DNA of 64,000 bases, taken from Salvelinus alpinus. Lineage: Eukaryota; Chordata; Actinopteri; Salmoniformes; Salmonidae. A model generated the notes under the pieces. The model did not search any database. It was not told the DNA's origin and saw only the letters and a list, made by a program, of their open reading frames with translations. Each line of letters opens with the position of its first letter. The first letter of the stretch is position 1. Of the stretch, positions 46,940 through 57,048 are shown in pieces. The position numbers were made by a program, and so were the translations under genes. The stretch spans positions 37,216,430 to 37,280,429 of the forward strand of contig NC_092094.1 in NCBI RefSeq assembly GCF_045679555.1, read 5' to 3'.

Positions 46940-48544
46940 CAGTGGGGAGAACAAGTATTTGATACACTGCCGATTTTGCAGGTTTTCCTACTTACAAAGC
47001 ATGTAGAGGTCTGTAATTTTTATCATAGGTACACTTCAACTGTGAGAGACGGAATCTAAAACAAAAATCCAGAAAATCACATTGTATGATTTTTAAGTAA
47101 TTAATTTGCATTTTATTGCATGACATAAGTATTTGATCACCTACCAACCAGTAAGAATTCCGGCTCTCACAGACCTGTTAGTTTTTCTTTAAGAAGCCCT
47201 CCTGTTCTCCACTCATTACCTGTATTAACTTCACCTGTTTGAACTCGTTACCTGTATAAAAGACACCTGTCCACACACTCAATCAAACAGACTCCAACCT
47301 CTCCACAATGGCCAAGACCAGAGAGCTGTGTAAGGACATCAGGGATAAAATTGTAGACCTGCACAAGGCTGGGATGGGCTACAGGACAATAGGCAAGCAG
47401 CTTGGTGAGAAGGCAACAACTGTTGGCGCAATTATTAGAAAATGGTAGAAGTTCAAGATGACGGTCAATCACCCTCGGTCTGGGGCTCCATGCAAGATCT
47501 CACCTCGTGGGGCATCAATGATCATGAGGAAGGTGAGGTATCAGCCCAGAAATACACTGCAGGACCTGGTCAATGACCTGAAGAGAGCTGGGACCACAGT
47601 CTCAAAGAAAACCATTAGTAACACACTACGCCGTCACGGATTAAAATCCTGCAGCGCACGCAAGGTCCCCCTGCTCAAGCCAGCGCATGTCCAGGCCTGT
47701 CTGAAGTTTGCCAATGACCATCTGGATGATCCAGAGGAGGAATGGGAGAAGGTCATGTGGTCTGATGAGACAAAAATAGAGCTTTTTGGTCTAAACTCCA
47801 CTCGCCGTGTTTGGAGGAAGAAGAAGGATGAGGACAACCAAGAACACCATCCCAACCGTGAAGCATGGAGGTGGAAACATCATTCTTTGGGGATGCTTTT
47901 CTGCAAAGGGGACAGGGCGACTTCACCGTATTGAGGGGAGGATGGATGGGGCCATGTATCGCGAGATCTTGGCCAACAACCTCCTTCCCTCAGTAAGAGC
48001 ATTGAAGATGGGTCGTGGCTGGGTCTTCCAGCATGACAACAACCCGAAACACACAGCCAGGGCAACTAAGGAGTGGCTCCGTAAGAAGCATCTCAAGGTC
48101 CTGGAGTGGCCTAGCCAGTCTCCAGACCTGAACCCAATAGAAAATCTTTGGAGGGAGCTGCAAGTCCGTATTGCCCAGCGACAGCCCCGAAACCTGAAGG
48201 ATCTGGAGAAGGTCTGTATGGAGGAGTGGGCCAAAATCCCTGCTGCAGTGTGTGCAAACCTGGTCAAGAACTACAGGAAACGTATGATCTCTGTAATTGC
48301 AAACAAAGGTTTCTGTACCAAATATTAAGGTCTGCTTTTCTGATGTATCAAATACTTATGTCATGCAATAAAATGCTAATTAATTACTTAAAAATCATAC
48401 AATGTGATTTTCTGGATTTTTGTTTTAGATTCCGTCTCTCACAGTTGAAGTGTACCTATGATAAAAATTACAGACCTCCACCTGCTTTGTAAGTAGGAAA
48501 ACCTGCAAAATCGGCAGTGTATCAAATACTTGTTCTCCCCACTG
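46940..48544 (+). mobile_element. Tc1-like element, full length and little decayed
   Basis: TA flanks CAGTGGGGAGAACAAGTATT (46940) and AATACTTGTTCTCCCCACTG (48544). The inverted repeats match over at least 60 bp with almost no change. Length 1605 bp. It lies inside the LINE, so it is among the youngest insertions here. Confidence 0.96.
47308..48328 (+). pseudogene. Tc1 DD34E transposase with two inactivating lesions
   Basis: The frame starts ATGGCCAAGACCAGAGAG (47308) and ends at TAA 48326-48328, about 340 residues, the normal family length. The N-terminal HTH domains, the GAP-like RSGAP hook and three catalytic sites are intact: [10 protein letters not shown] (47757-47790), [10 protein letters not shown] (48030-48060) and [11 protein letters not shown] (48119-48152). 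Lesions: a TAG at 47446-47448 where Trp is followed by a stop, and a frameshift near 47840 in DEDN-KNTIPTV, best explained by loss of two bases in a C run. The rest reads cleanly. Confidence 0.93.
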
Positions 48545-49393
48545 TAGATGCCAATGTAGCAGGGGTCAGACACTCCTCCTCTATCTGTCTCCAAGAGGGT
48601 GAACTTGTTGTTGTATCTTGCCATACCCACATAGCCTTTAACTGAGATGCTCAGTAATACAACTGAAAGTCAGGTAGAGTAAGTCCTCCTTCTGAGTATG
48701 GTTTGCATAAAGTTGTGAGTTTCACTCTGGGGGGTTTCCCTTTCCACAGAAATTAAGAAACTTTCCTATTAAGTTGTTTGAAAAAAACTTTGGGAATAGG
48801 AAAAGGTACAAGAATTTTTGTAATATATTTATCTTTACACAATTGACCCGCCCAATATTGACCCGCACCAACCTTTTTGAGAAGTGGAGTATAGTTCAGT
48901 TGATATGTCTTAATCATTTCAGAGGGAATTTGCAATCCAAGATATGTCATTTTCTGTGGTTTCCAAAAAAGCGTCTGGTCTAAGATTGGGTTCTGCATAG
49001 CTGCCCTGTTAAAAGGCATACTTATACTCTTCGATAGGTTATTTTATATCCTGAAAAGGTCCCATATTCTATCAGGATGCCAACTAATGCTCGGAGTGAA
49101 ATTTATGGTTTAGTGAGGTAAAGTAAAATGTCATCGGCATATAGCGAGAGCAGATGTTCATGCCCACCTATACGAACACCATGGATGGATGGATGGATGA
49201 GATCTAAAAGCTTCTGCCGGTGGCTCTATAGCCAAAGAAAAAAAGGAGAGGACTAGCGGGACAACCCTGTCTTGTGCCACGTCATAAAGAGAACTGTGAG
49301 GAAATGTTTCCATTAGTCAGGATCTGAGCTACCAGACATTTGTACAGTAATCTAGTCAGACCAACATACTTAGGTCCAATATTCATCCTCTGT

Positions 49394-49850
49394 TGTCACG
49401 ACTTCCACCGAAGGTGGCTCCTCTCCCTGTTCGGGCGGTGCTCGGCGGTTGTCGTCGCCGGCCTACTAGCTGCCACCGATCCATTTTTCCTTTTCGTTTG
49501 TGTCTGTCTGTATTGTCTACACCTGTGTCCTATTAGTTGATTTCGGGGGGTTTATTTACCTCCGCTGCCTGCTAGTCTTTGTGCAGGATTGTTTGCTGTG
49601 GTATCTTTGTTAGGGGTGCGTGTCTGCACCACAGGATTTTCTTTTCACGGCAGTTTGTACCGTTTGGTATGTGTTTAGGAGTAGCGGTTTCTCCTCCGTG
49701 TGTGACGTTTATTTCCCTGTGGGTGGCAACCTCGTTTGAGCGTATTCTCCCCCATGTTGTTGCTGAGTTGGGACGCCTTAAATAAACGATTGTGACACTG
49801 GGACTTCCTTGTTCTCCTGCTCCTGATTCCTGCACCTCCCTCCTTTTAAG
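49394..49850 (+). mobile_element. LTR-like insert in the LINE
   Basis: It begins TGTCACGACTTCCACCGAAG, a common salmonid LTR-type repeat, and contains AATAAA (49781-49786). The LINE frame resumes on both sides (FEVLR / AGGATGAATATTGG). The exact right end and target duplication could not be fixed. Confidence 0.65.
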
Positions 49851-51287
49851 GAGGCTCGTAAAACTTCAAACAGGTAGTTCCATTCTATGCGGTCAAAAGC
49901 TTTTTCCCCATCTAATGAAGCCGCCACTACAGATTCTTGGTCATTCTCTACATAATGCATAATATTAAATAATCTTCTGATATTATCAGGAGATGAGCGG
50001 TTTCTTACAAAGCCTGTTTGGTCCATATCAACCAAGTCCGGAAGAACCTTATCCAGTCTAAGAGCTATGAGTTTCGCAAGAATCATATATGAAGTGTTCA
50101 ATAGAGATATTGGTCTATACGACCCACAAAGCAGAGGATCTTTGCCAGGTTTTAACAAACTGTGATCACCGCCTGTTCAAGTGTGTCTGGGAGCTTTTCT
50201 GTCTCTATGGCATAATTAAACATACTGCAAAGAGGCTCAATTAGTTTGGGTAAAAAGGATTGATAGAATTCAATAGGGAATCTGTCTAACCCTGGTGATT
50301 TTCCCCCAGCAGTGTTGAAAAGGGATTCCCTAATTTCCTCTGATATCTCTTTCTCCAAGTGCTCTCTATCCTCGTCAGTTAAAGTTTGTACATTGAGTTT
50401 GTTCAAAAACTCATGCATTGTGGCAGGGGCATCCCCTTCAGACTTGTACAATGTTTCATAAAACTCCCTGAAGACTAGATTAATTTCCTCAGGACTGTGA
50501 ACAGCTGTGTTATTGGGTAGCTTAATAGAGCTAATAACTCTACTAGCATCCTCTTGTCTTATCTGCCAAGCAAGCAACTTTGCTGCTTTATCTCCATGTT
50601 CGTAGTAGTTTTGTTCCGCTTCATGGGTCGTCAGGGTGTTATATTCCAATCGATTTGAGTCAAATCTTTGTAGAGTTGAGTCGTCAAATGTTACACTATG
50701 TTCATTTTCCAGGTCTCTGATTTCATTGTCCAACAAATTTACTTGAGCCTTATACATCTTACGAGCACCTGAACTAAAATATATGATTTGCCCCCTCAGA
50801 TATGCATGGAGAGCTTTCCAAAAATTAGGGGGAGGCAGAGTTGTTATTGGTGCTAAAAAATATGTCATCTATATGAGTGTTCAGAAATGTTACAAATGTG
50901 GGATTATTTAGTAAGTATGTGCCAAACCTCCATCTTCTTGAGGGTGGCTGTGCTCTACTGACTGGTACTGAAGCCAACAGGGCTGAATGATCTGATATAC
51001 ATCTTGGTAAGTACTTACAGCCAGTAGTTAAGCTTCCCTTGGCTGCAGGAATAAGAAGGGGAGTAAATGGACAGGGGAGTAAAATGAGTATTCTTTAACC
51101 TTTTAGTTGTGAAATCTCCATAAGCCTACAAGTCCAAAGTGTTTCATTTCTGCTTTTAACATTTTAGCTGCCTGTGTGAGGCTGATACTATTAGAGGAAG
51201 ATCTATCACTGGAAGGGTCCAGTACCAAGTTAAAATCCCCTGCCATTATTATCTCTGATGATGGGCACCTTAATTGTGTTATTAACA

Positions 51288-51431
51288 TGCTGTTCGGCGA
51301 TATGTGCCTCTCTGGCTGTTAAGATTTCAGACGTTATTATGTTTTCTTCTCCTACAGAGGATGGTGAAACTAATGAGCTGCCAACTCTGGATGAGCTCCC
51401 ATTTCCCCCTGTAGATGCAGACGATGAGTAA
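51288..51431 (+). pseudogene. Endogenous retroviral env remnant (membrane anchor end and cytoplasmic tail)
   Basis: After the LINE, a frame with a Cys-Cys pair in a hydrophobic stretch (CCSAICASLAV) leads into an acidic tail with the end PVDADDE and TAA at 51429-51431. A Cys-rich inner membrane edge followed by a short tail fits a retroviral TM subunit. The TTCTCCTACAG at 51347-51357 looks like a splice acceptor, so an isolated last exon of a host gene is the alternative. The reading frame is open back to the LINE border, which favours env. Confidence 0.55.
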
Positions 51432-52500
51432 TGTTTTTTTATTTCATCTTTTTAACTAGGTAAGTCCGTTAAGAACAGATTCTTATTTACAATGACGGCC
51501 TACCAAAAGGCCTCCTGCTGGGACGGGGATTAAAAAGTGTTACGTTCCCCAGTTTCTGTGTTGTGTTTTGTATTTGAGTGTGTGTGTTTCAGGAGATAGC
51601 TTCCTGAGTTATCCCCAACCAGCTGATTGGTCGACTCAATGGCTAATTGATGATTGGCGAGCTGACCCCGCCCCCTCGTCAAGAAGCAGCTGACTCTAAT
51701 TACTATTGCCACCTGAAGCTATAAAAGCCAGTGTTCGGTGGTAGATTAGGGAGAGAAAGAGAAATTATTAGAGAGAGAGGATAGGCAGGGAGAGATCATT
51801 GAAGGCTGAGGAATGCAGAGGGTTTGATTGAAAGAGATATTTGCTGAGAGAGGAGGCTGATGGCTTTGGAGTAATTTACTGTGTTAGTTGTTGCTGGGAG
51901 TAGTTGGTATATTCTGTGAGTTTGTTGCTCAGTCAGACAGAGCCTCATAGATGTCCTGTGTTTCTGAGTGTTTGTGAAATTGTTAATAATTATTCTGTTT
52001 CATTTGTTCCCAGGGGGGAAGGAGAAGGCACTTTGGGAGTGCTTAGGCAAGAGGCCCGCAGGCATACATATACCCGTAGTATATTCAATGTCTAGGCACA
52101 CTAGGTAAGACCTGGGCGGACCACCCCCTGTATTTTGGTTAGGGCACCAGGTGGTGCTAAGTTAGGTAAGTTAAGTGGGTAGGCAGGTTAGATAGGAGAG
52201 GGGGAGCTTTGATATTTACTTTCTTTGCTTTGGTTCCGTCCAGACCCTTTTCCCCATATTACCGTGTAAGGAAATAAATCCTAGTAAACGGTAAATTCTG
52301 CTTTTGTGTCATCCTTACTTGCACCTACAGCCCATACCTTTTCCACTTCACGGGGAGTTGAGTTGCAGCAGGGTGTTGCGTTCCCTCTTCAAAGAGGCGT
52401 GCGTAACCAAAATAAATAAAAATCTAGGACAAAACACACATCGCGACAACACTACATAAAGAGAGACTTAAGACAACAGGTTTTCTTTTAAGTTGAGGGT
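51432..52500. repeat. Salmonid interspersed repeat, split by an LTR
   Basis: The left part (51432-51537) has the GTTAAGAACAGATTCTTATT block; the right part (52409-52500) has GGACAAAACACACATCGCGA and CACTACATAAAGAGAGACTT. These normally adjoin in this repeat. Confidence 0.7.
51538..52408 (+). mobile_element. Solo LTR-like element, about 870 bp
   Basis: It starts TGTTACGTTCCCCAGTTTCT and ends GCGTGCGTAACC. A TATA box CTATAAAAGCC at 51719 and AATAAA at 52272 are in the right order for an LTR promoter and poly(A) site. It interrupts the surrounding repeat. The target duplication is in A-rich sequence and ambiguous. Confidence 0.7.
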
Positions 52501-52767
52501 GAGGTCACCTAAACCCTCGAGCTGGTTTACATTATGTGGAACACTGAGCTGATGAGCAAGCACCAACCTTTTGAAGGTCTTTGCAAAATTGTTAAACAGG
52601 GTTTTATATTTTGACTAGGTGAAAAACATTGGTCAATCCAACCCGATGGTGGAAAGAAGTATGGAAACAATGGATAACATTGAGAGTTATTCACCTCAAT
52701 CTACAGATCCCCTGTGTGTGTGTGTGTATTATTTTTTAATATACTCTTTTTTTTTCTTCAACTTTTT
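52501..52767 (+). other. Retroviral 3' region, unassigned
   Basis: Between the split repeat and the solo LTR. Non-coding, with a short TG run (52712-52727) and a T-run. Taken as retroviral by position only. Confidence 0.4.
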
Positions 52768-52772
52768 GATTG

Positions 52773-53011
52773 TGTCACGCCTTACGCATTACGCACACCT
52801 GCCTTCCCCCGTCACGCGCATCAGTGACTATTTGACTCACCTGGACTCAATCACCTCTGTCATTACCTCCCCTATATCTGTCTGTTCCCCGCTTCAGCAT
52901 TGATTGTCTTATGTCCTTGTATACCCATGTGCTGACGCTGTTCCATGTCTGTTCCTGATTAAATGTTTGACTCCCCGTACCTGCTTCTTTACTCCAGCGT
53001 CGGTCCTTACA
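52773..53011 (+). mobile_element. Solo LTR with 5-bp target duplication
   Basis: TGTCACGCCTTACG to CGGTCCTTACA, with GATTG at 52768-52772 and again at 53012-53016. 239 bp, TG...CA ends, 5-bp duplication: a typical solo LTR. It sits in the 3' part of the retrovirus. Confidence 0.88.
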
Positions 53012-53456
53012 GATTGTAGGTTTTAGCTTTATGATTTTTTATAGTGATATCATTTTCTAGAACCTCCTTTTTGATAGAAGCTCAAATCTAAATGTTTACT
53101 TTAAAATGTAATTATTGTTATCGCACGAGTGATAAAAGGATGAAATTTACTTTGCATCTTATCTTTGGTGTCATAAACAATCCTAGGTTCCTGTCTAGAG
53201 AGGAGGGGGAGGGCTCCCTCCGGAGGAACAGCTGGCAGAACGCCCAGAATATGTTCTTTAAGATAGACGGAGCCAGTAACATGTGTGAACCGATCCAATG
53301 AAGCATGTTTAGATAGCAGTATAAGGGTCTATGTAAGGAGCTCACTTCAGACTGGTACTTATGCATCTAAGTTTGACTGTGACTTCTCCAGCTTGCTGAC
53401 AATAGAGTGACTCATTTAATATTGACTGAGTGTCCTATATAAGAATTTCCATAACA
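53012..53456 (+). repeat. 3' LTR part of the retrovirus (5' edge not found)
   Basis: It ends TATATAAGAATTTCCATAACA. The TATAAG box near 53320 and the GC-rich part at 53200-53230 fit LTR character. The last 42 bp are an inverted match of the first 41 bp at 41919. The expected TGTTATGG start is not visible within 52-53 kb. Confidence 0.55.
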
Positions 53457-53930
53457 CCACTAATGTAGTTTTTGGGGGTATCTGCACTTTACTATGTATA
53501 TTTTTGCCAACTTTTACTTCACTACGTTCCTAAAGATATATATTTTTTTACTCCATACATTTTCCCTGACACCCAAAGGTACTCGTTACATTCTGACAGG
53601 AAAATTATCCAATTCAAACACTTATCAGAACATCCCTGGTCATTCCTACTGCCTCTGATCTGGTGGACTCATTAAACAAATGCTTTGTTTGTAAATTATG
53701 TTGGAGTATGCCCCTGGCTATCCATCAATAAAATTGTGCCGTCTGGTTTGCTTAATATAAGGAATTTGAAATGGTTTATTCTTTTACTTTTGACACTTAA
53801 GCACATTTAAAACCAAATACTTTTACGCAAGTAGTATTTTACTTTGTGACTTTCACTTTTACTTGAGTCCTTTTCTATTAAGTTGTCTTTACTTTTACTC
53901 AATGACAATTTTATAATTTTTCTGCCACTG
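53457..53930. mobile_element. hAT-type MITE, right part
   Basis: It resumes at CCACTAATGTAGTTTTTGGG and ends TTTCTGCCACTG (53930). Same family as 25024-26643. Confidence 0.9.
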
Positions 53931-54366
53931 GCTTCGGGACAAGTCTCTGAATGTTCTTGAGTGGCCCAGACTTGAACCCGAACGAACCTCTCTGGAGAGA
54001 CCTGAAAATAGCTGTGCAGCGACACTCCCCATCCAACCTGACAGCGCTTGAGAGGATCTGCAGAGAAGAATGGGAGAAACTCCCCAAACAGGTGTGCCTA
54101 GCTTGTAATGGCATACCCAAGAAGACTCAAGGCTGTAATCGCTGCCAAAGTAAAGGGTCTGAATACTTATGTAAATGTGATATTTCTGTTTTCTTTTATT
54201 TTATACATTTGCAAACATTTCTAAAAAAACATTTTTGCTTTGTCCATTATGGGGAATTGTGTGTAGATTGAAGGGGAAAAAACGATTTAATCCATTTTAG
54301 AATAAGGCTTTAACGTAACAAAATGTGGAAAAAGTCGTGGGGTCTGAATACTTTCCGAATGCTCTG
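53931..54366 (+). mobile_element. Tc1-like relic, right part of the split copy
   Basis: It continues the transposase C-terminal third from 41874 (GCTTCGGGACAAGTCTCTGA, then a degenerate Pro-Asp-Leu-Asn-Pro region) and ends CTTTCCGAATGCTCTG before TA at 54367. Together the two halves make a normal-length Tc1 element of about 1.3 kb. Confidence 0.92.
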
Positions 54367-54773
54367 TACATATTCAAGTACGGGAATGTATTAGTCACAA
54401 CAAAAATATGTAGGCAGATAACGGAAATATGAAGACCTATGACATGTTATGGCTTCTTTTATAAGACAACAGTAAATGAGAAATTGGTCAGCTATTAATT
54501 GACAAATAGTCTTACATTGAATGCTAGGCCTACCTTCCTTCCCTGAGCTCATAATAAACAAATAGGCTACCAGACCAGTCTGCTTACCAAGAAACATTAA
54601 TTCATGCCCTAAGCAAAGGAGGTATGCAAATGCATGTATAAGATTGTGTAAACAGATAGCAGGCCTATATCTGATGACTGATAATGAGTAGTAGCCTAGG
54701 TTAATAGTGACAGACCAGGAAGCAAGCAAGCACAAGATCCACCCACGCATTGGGTTGGATGAATGCAAGCAAC
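54367..54773. other. Intergenic, nothing recognised
   Basis: AT-rich sequence without coding or repeat signature. The minus frame 54391-54825 has no family support. Confidence 0.4.
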
Positions 54774-55392
54774 CTGGTCTCATAGCATTTTGTATTATTT
54801 TGTACTTAACCCAGAGACACTCCATTTAGCATGTTACGTATGTATTAATTTGTGGAGGTCCATTATCCAATTCGTATGATATTTTACGAATTACAATTAA
54901 TATGATTTATTAAAAATGTTTCAAACGTATAATATTTTACAAATTTGCAAAATGTACAATATGTTACAAATTTGCAAAATTTACAATATGTTACGAATTT
55001 GCTAAATGTATGATGTGTTACAAATTCCAATTTGGATAACATTAGCTAGGCTAGGGGTTAGGTTTAAGATTAGGAGTTAGGTTAAAGGGTTAGGGGAAGG
55101 GTTAGCTAACATGCTAAGTAGTTGCAAAGTAAAAAGTAGTAAGTAGTTTAAAAGTTGCTAATTAGCTAAACGTTGTCCGTGATGAGATTTGAACACGCAA
55201 CCTTTGTGTCGCTAGACATTCGCGTTATATGCCCACCCATCCACCCCGACCAACTACCCTCCTTTTCTTTTTGCCTCAACTAACCTTCTGTCTTATGTAA
55301 CCATACCAATACCAAACGTAACATTCAGTATCATACTAATTTGAATGTCCCATATTTTCGTTTACTATGTTACGTCTAGTCTATGAGACCAA
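54774..55392. mobile_element. MITE with CTGGTCTCATAG inverted ends
   Basis: CTGGTCTCATAG (54774) and CTATGAGACCAA (55381-55392) are inverted. Inside are four degenerate 30-bp direct repeats with ATATGTTACAAATTTGCAAA (54920-55030) and a GGTTAGG-rich patch (55050-55105). Confidence 0.75.
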
Positions 55393-56146
55393 CAAGTGTC
55401 TTTCGAAAAGGAACTCACTGGCAGTTGCAGTATGCTGTGTTTGTGTTCTTCATAGGAAAACAGTAGGTAAGTGTCTCTTATTATTCAGTTTCCCTTAGAG
55501 AATAGAACTTAACACCGGGTTATTAGGCAACTTTGCACTGTTGATTGAGTCATGATAAGTATACATAGGTTAAATTAAAGCTGCAATATGTAACTTTTTG
55601 TCAATGTCATTCTCATTGAAAGCAAGTCTAAGAAGCCTTAAATCGGTTCCCGTTCTTAAGTTTCATTTTTGCATCTTTTACTTTCAGCTTCAAAAGTTGA
55701 AAATACAATATTTGGGGTCATTGAAAAGATGTCACAGCTATTTAGATGGTACAATGACTTTCTACACTATACATTTGTTATTTTGTCACAAACTGAAATT
55801 GGGCAATTTCTGCATAGTGCACCTTTGCATATTTATTTACCATAACCACACATGATGAATTGTAAAACTGTAAAATAGGCCTATTCATAACACGGACTGT
55901 TATTATGGTATCAACGTGATCAAAGCCTATCATTGAAATGAATGTGCATTTAGCCATTTTTTTGTACTGCACATTGTGTATTGTACGATAGTGATATGTC
56001 AAGTCAGCATGGTTGACAAGTCATGAACAAGATGCAGTAATGGCCTGATGATTTCCAATTCAAATATCGAACACAGAAGAATGCCGCTCTCCTCAGTGCA
56101 TGCAAATACGTGGTTTTGTGTGTGTGTCCGTCCGTGTACGTCTGTC
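55393..56146. other. Upstream region of the lipoxygenase gene
   Basis: It should hold the promoter and 5' UTR. No convincing TATA box near the start was seen. A TGTGTGTGTCCGTCCGTG stretch lies just before the start codon. Confidence 0.4.
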
Positions 56147-56314
56147 ATGGCCAGTGCCATGGAGGAATTTCAGGTGATCGTCCATACCTTACCAGCCCCC
56201 ACCTCTGGAACATACAGCATCCTACGGCTCACTCTGATTGGCTCAGAGGGTGGCGAAACCCCGCCCATCTCAGTGAACGCTGGGGCCAACCAGCACCGCC
56301 TCCTACCTGGATCA
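56147..56314 (+). CDS. Lipoxygenase exon 1
   Basis: ATG at 56147; a second in-frame ATG (56159) is four codons later and also possible. 56 codons of PLAT domain (EEFQVIVHTLPAPTSGTYS, RLTLIGSEGG). Donor GTGAGT begins at 56315. Confidence 0.88.
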
Positions 56315-56988
56315 GTGAGTTCTCTCTGTCTCCCTTGCTCCCCTCTATCTTTCTCTCGCTCCCCCATCTCTCTCTTACTCTCCCTTGCTCTTCCTCCTCT
56401 TTCTCCCCCCCCCCTCTCTCTGTCCCCCCTCTCTCTGTATATTAACCTGCAGTTTGTGTTGTCTAATAAAACATTATTTCATTTTAGATAGCTTTTCACC
56501 CAATTTCAAAGCGCTTTACCTAAAAAAAAAATCCCATTATCCCTGTTCCAGGCCTGTGTGGTCAGAGTGTGGTCAGAGGTGGCACTGGGTCGAGTAGTTC
56601 TGGTCCGGCTACGGTTGGAGGCTCGGACGGGTTTCCCGGACCTGGACTGGCACTGCAGGAGGGTGGAGGTCCGGAGGCTGTGTGACAGACAGGAGGAAGG
56701 GGCGGGGCTACAGCACCAAGGGGCAGAGCACTTCCCTTGTAGCAGGTGGCTCCGGTCTGTAGATGGTGACGTGGAGCTACGGAATGGAGACAGTGAGAGT
56801 GTTTTATAAATTAACATTTTTAACATAAAAAATAAAATAAAAATCACATGGTCATACCACATATTACAGGAAGTGTGAGTAAGAGCTCTTTCCGTCACAC
56901 TGATGAACTAGGCAATTTGTGAGAACTACATACTGTAACGTTACCATGGAAAGAGGAAGTGGTGTAGCCTTCATATTTGAATCATATA

Positions 56989-57048
<60 letters not shown>

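Larger units (their letters stand above)
46020..51271 (-). pseudogene. LINE ORF2 pseudogene (endonuclease end, reverse transcriptase, C-terminal domain)
   Basis: Reading 5' to 3' on minus: endonuclease motif MAGDFNLVLDPSSDRS (51200-51250); linker and RT entry GGKSPGLDRFPIEFYQSF (50260-50320); RT motifs KPGKDPLLCGSYRPISLLN (50090-50155) and SLDGEKAFDRIEWNYLF (49870-49930); C-terminal parts at 46585-46911 and 46020-46274 (FLSCPELSNYW, a zinc-knuckle-like region of L1 ORF2). The RT YxDD region (about 49100-49200) is damaged. Multiple frameshifts and two insertions make it non-functional. Confidence 0.88.
45534..51272 (-). mobile_element. L1/Tx1-like LINE, 5'-truncated, antisense inside the retrovirus
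   Basis: The 3' end is the T-rich stretch at 45534-45615 on +; the 5' truncation lies near 51272. TGTGTT words at both borders may be the target duplication. It is interrupted by a Tc1 (46940-48544) and an LTR-like insert (49394-49850). Without inserts it is about 3.7 kb. Confidence 0.85.
41919..53456 (+). mobile_element. Endogenous retrovirus (defective), hosting later insertions
   Basis: The ends TGTTATGG (41919) and CCATAACA (53456) begin TG and end CA, and the 4-bp duplication CCAC (41915-41918, 53457-53460) lies outside them. A tRNA primer-binding-like site follows the left end, then a leader with a splice-donor-like AGTAAGTC (42179). Env remnants lie at 45161-45533 and 51288-51431. No gag or pol was found: the space is occupied by two Tc1 copies (42826-45098). 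An antisense LINE, an LTR-split repeat and a solo LTR sit inside the right half. The element is dead; the genus cannot be assigned from these remains. Confidence 0.82.

Noticed and set aside
51358..51431. Isolated last exon of an unknown host gene after the CTCCTACAG acceptor-like site
   Set aside because: The frame is open upstream to the LINE border through a Cys-rich hydrophobic stretch, no other exons of such a gene are visible, and the piece lies inside the retrovirus. Kept as the alternative in the env entry.
54391..54825. 144-residue minus-strand open frame
   Set aside because: No domain, no conserved pattern, in AT-rich intergenic DNA.
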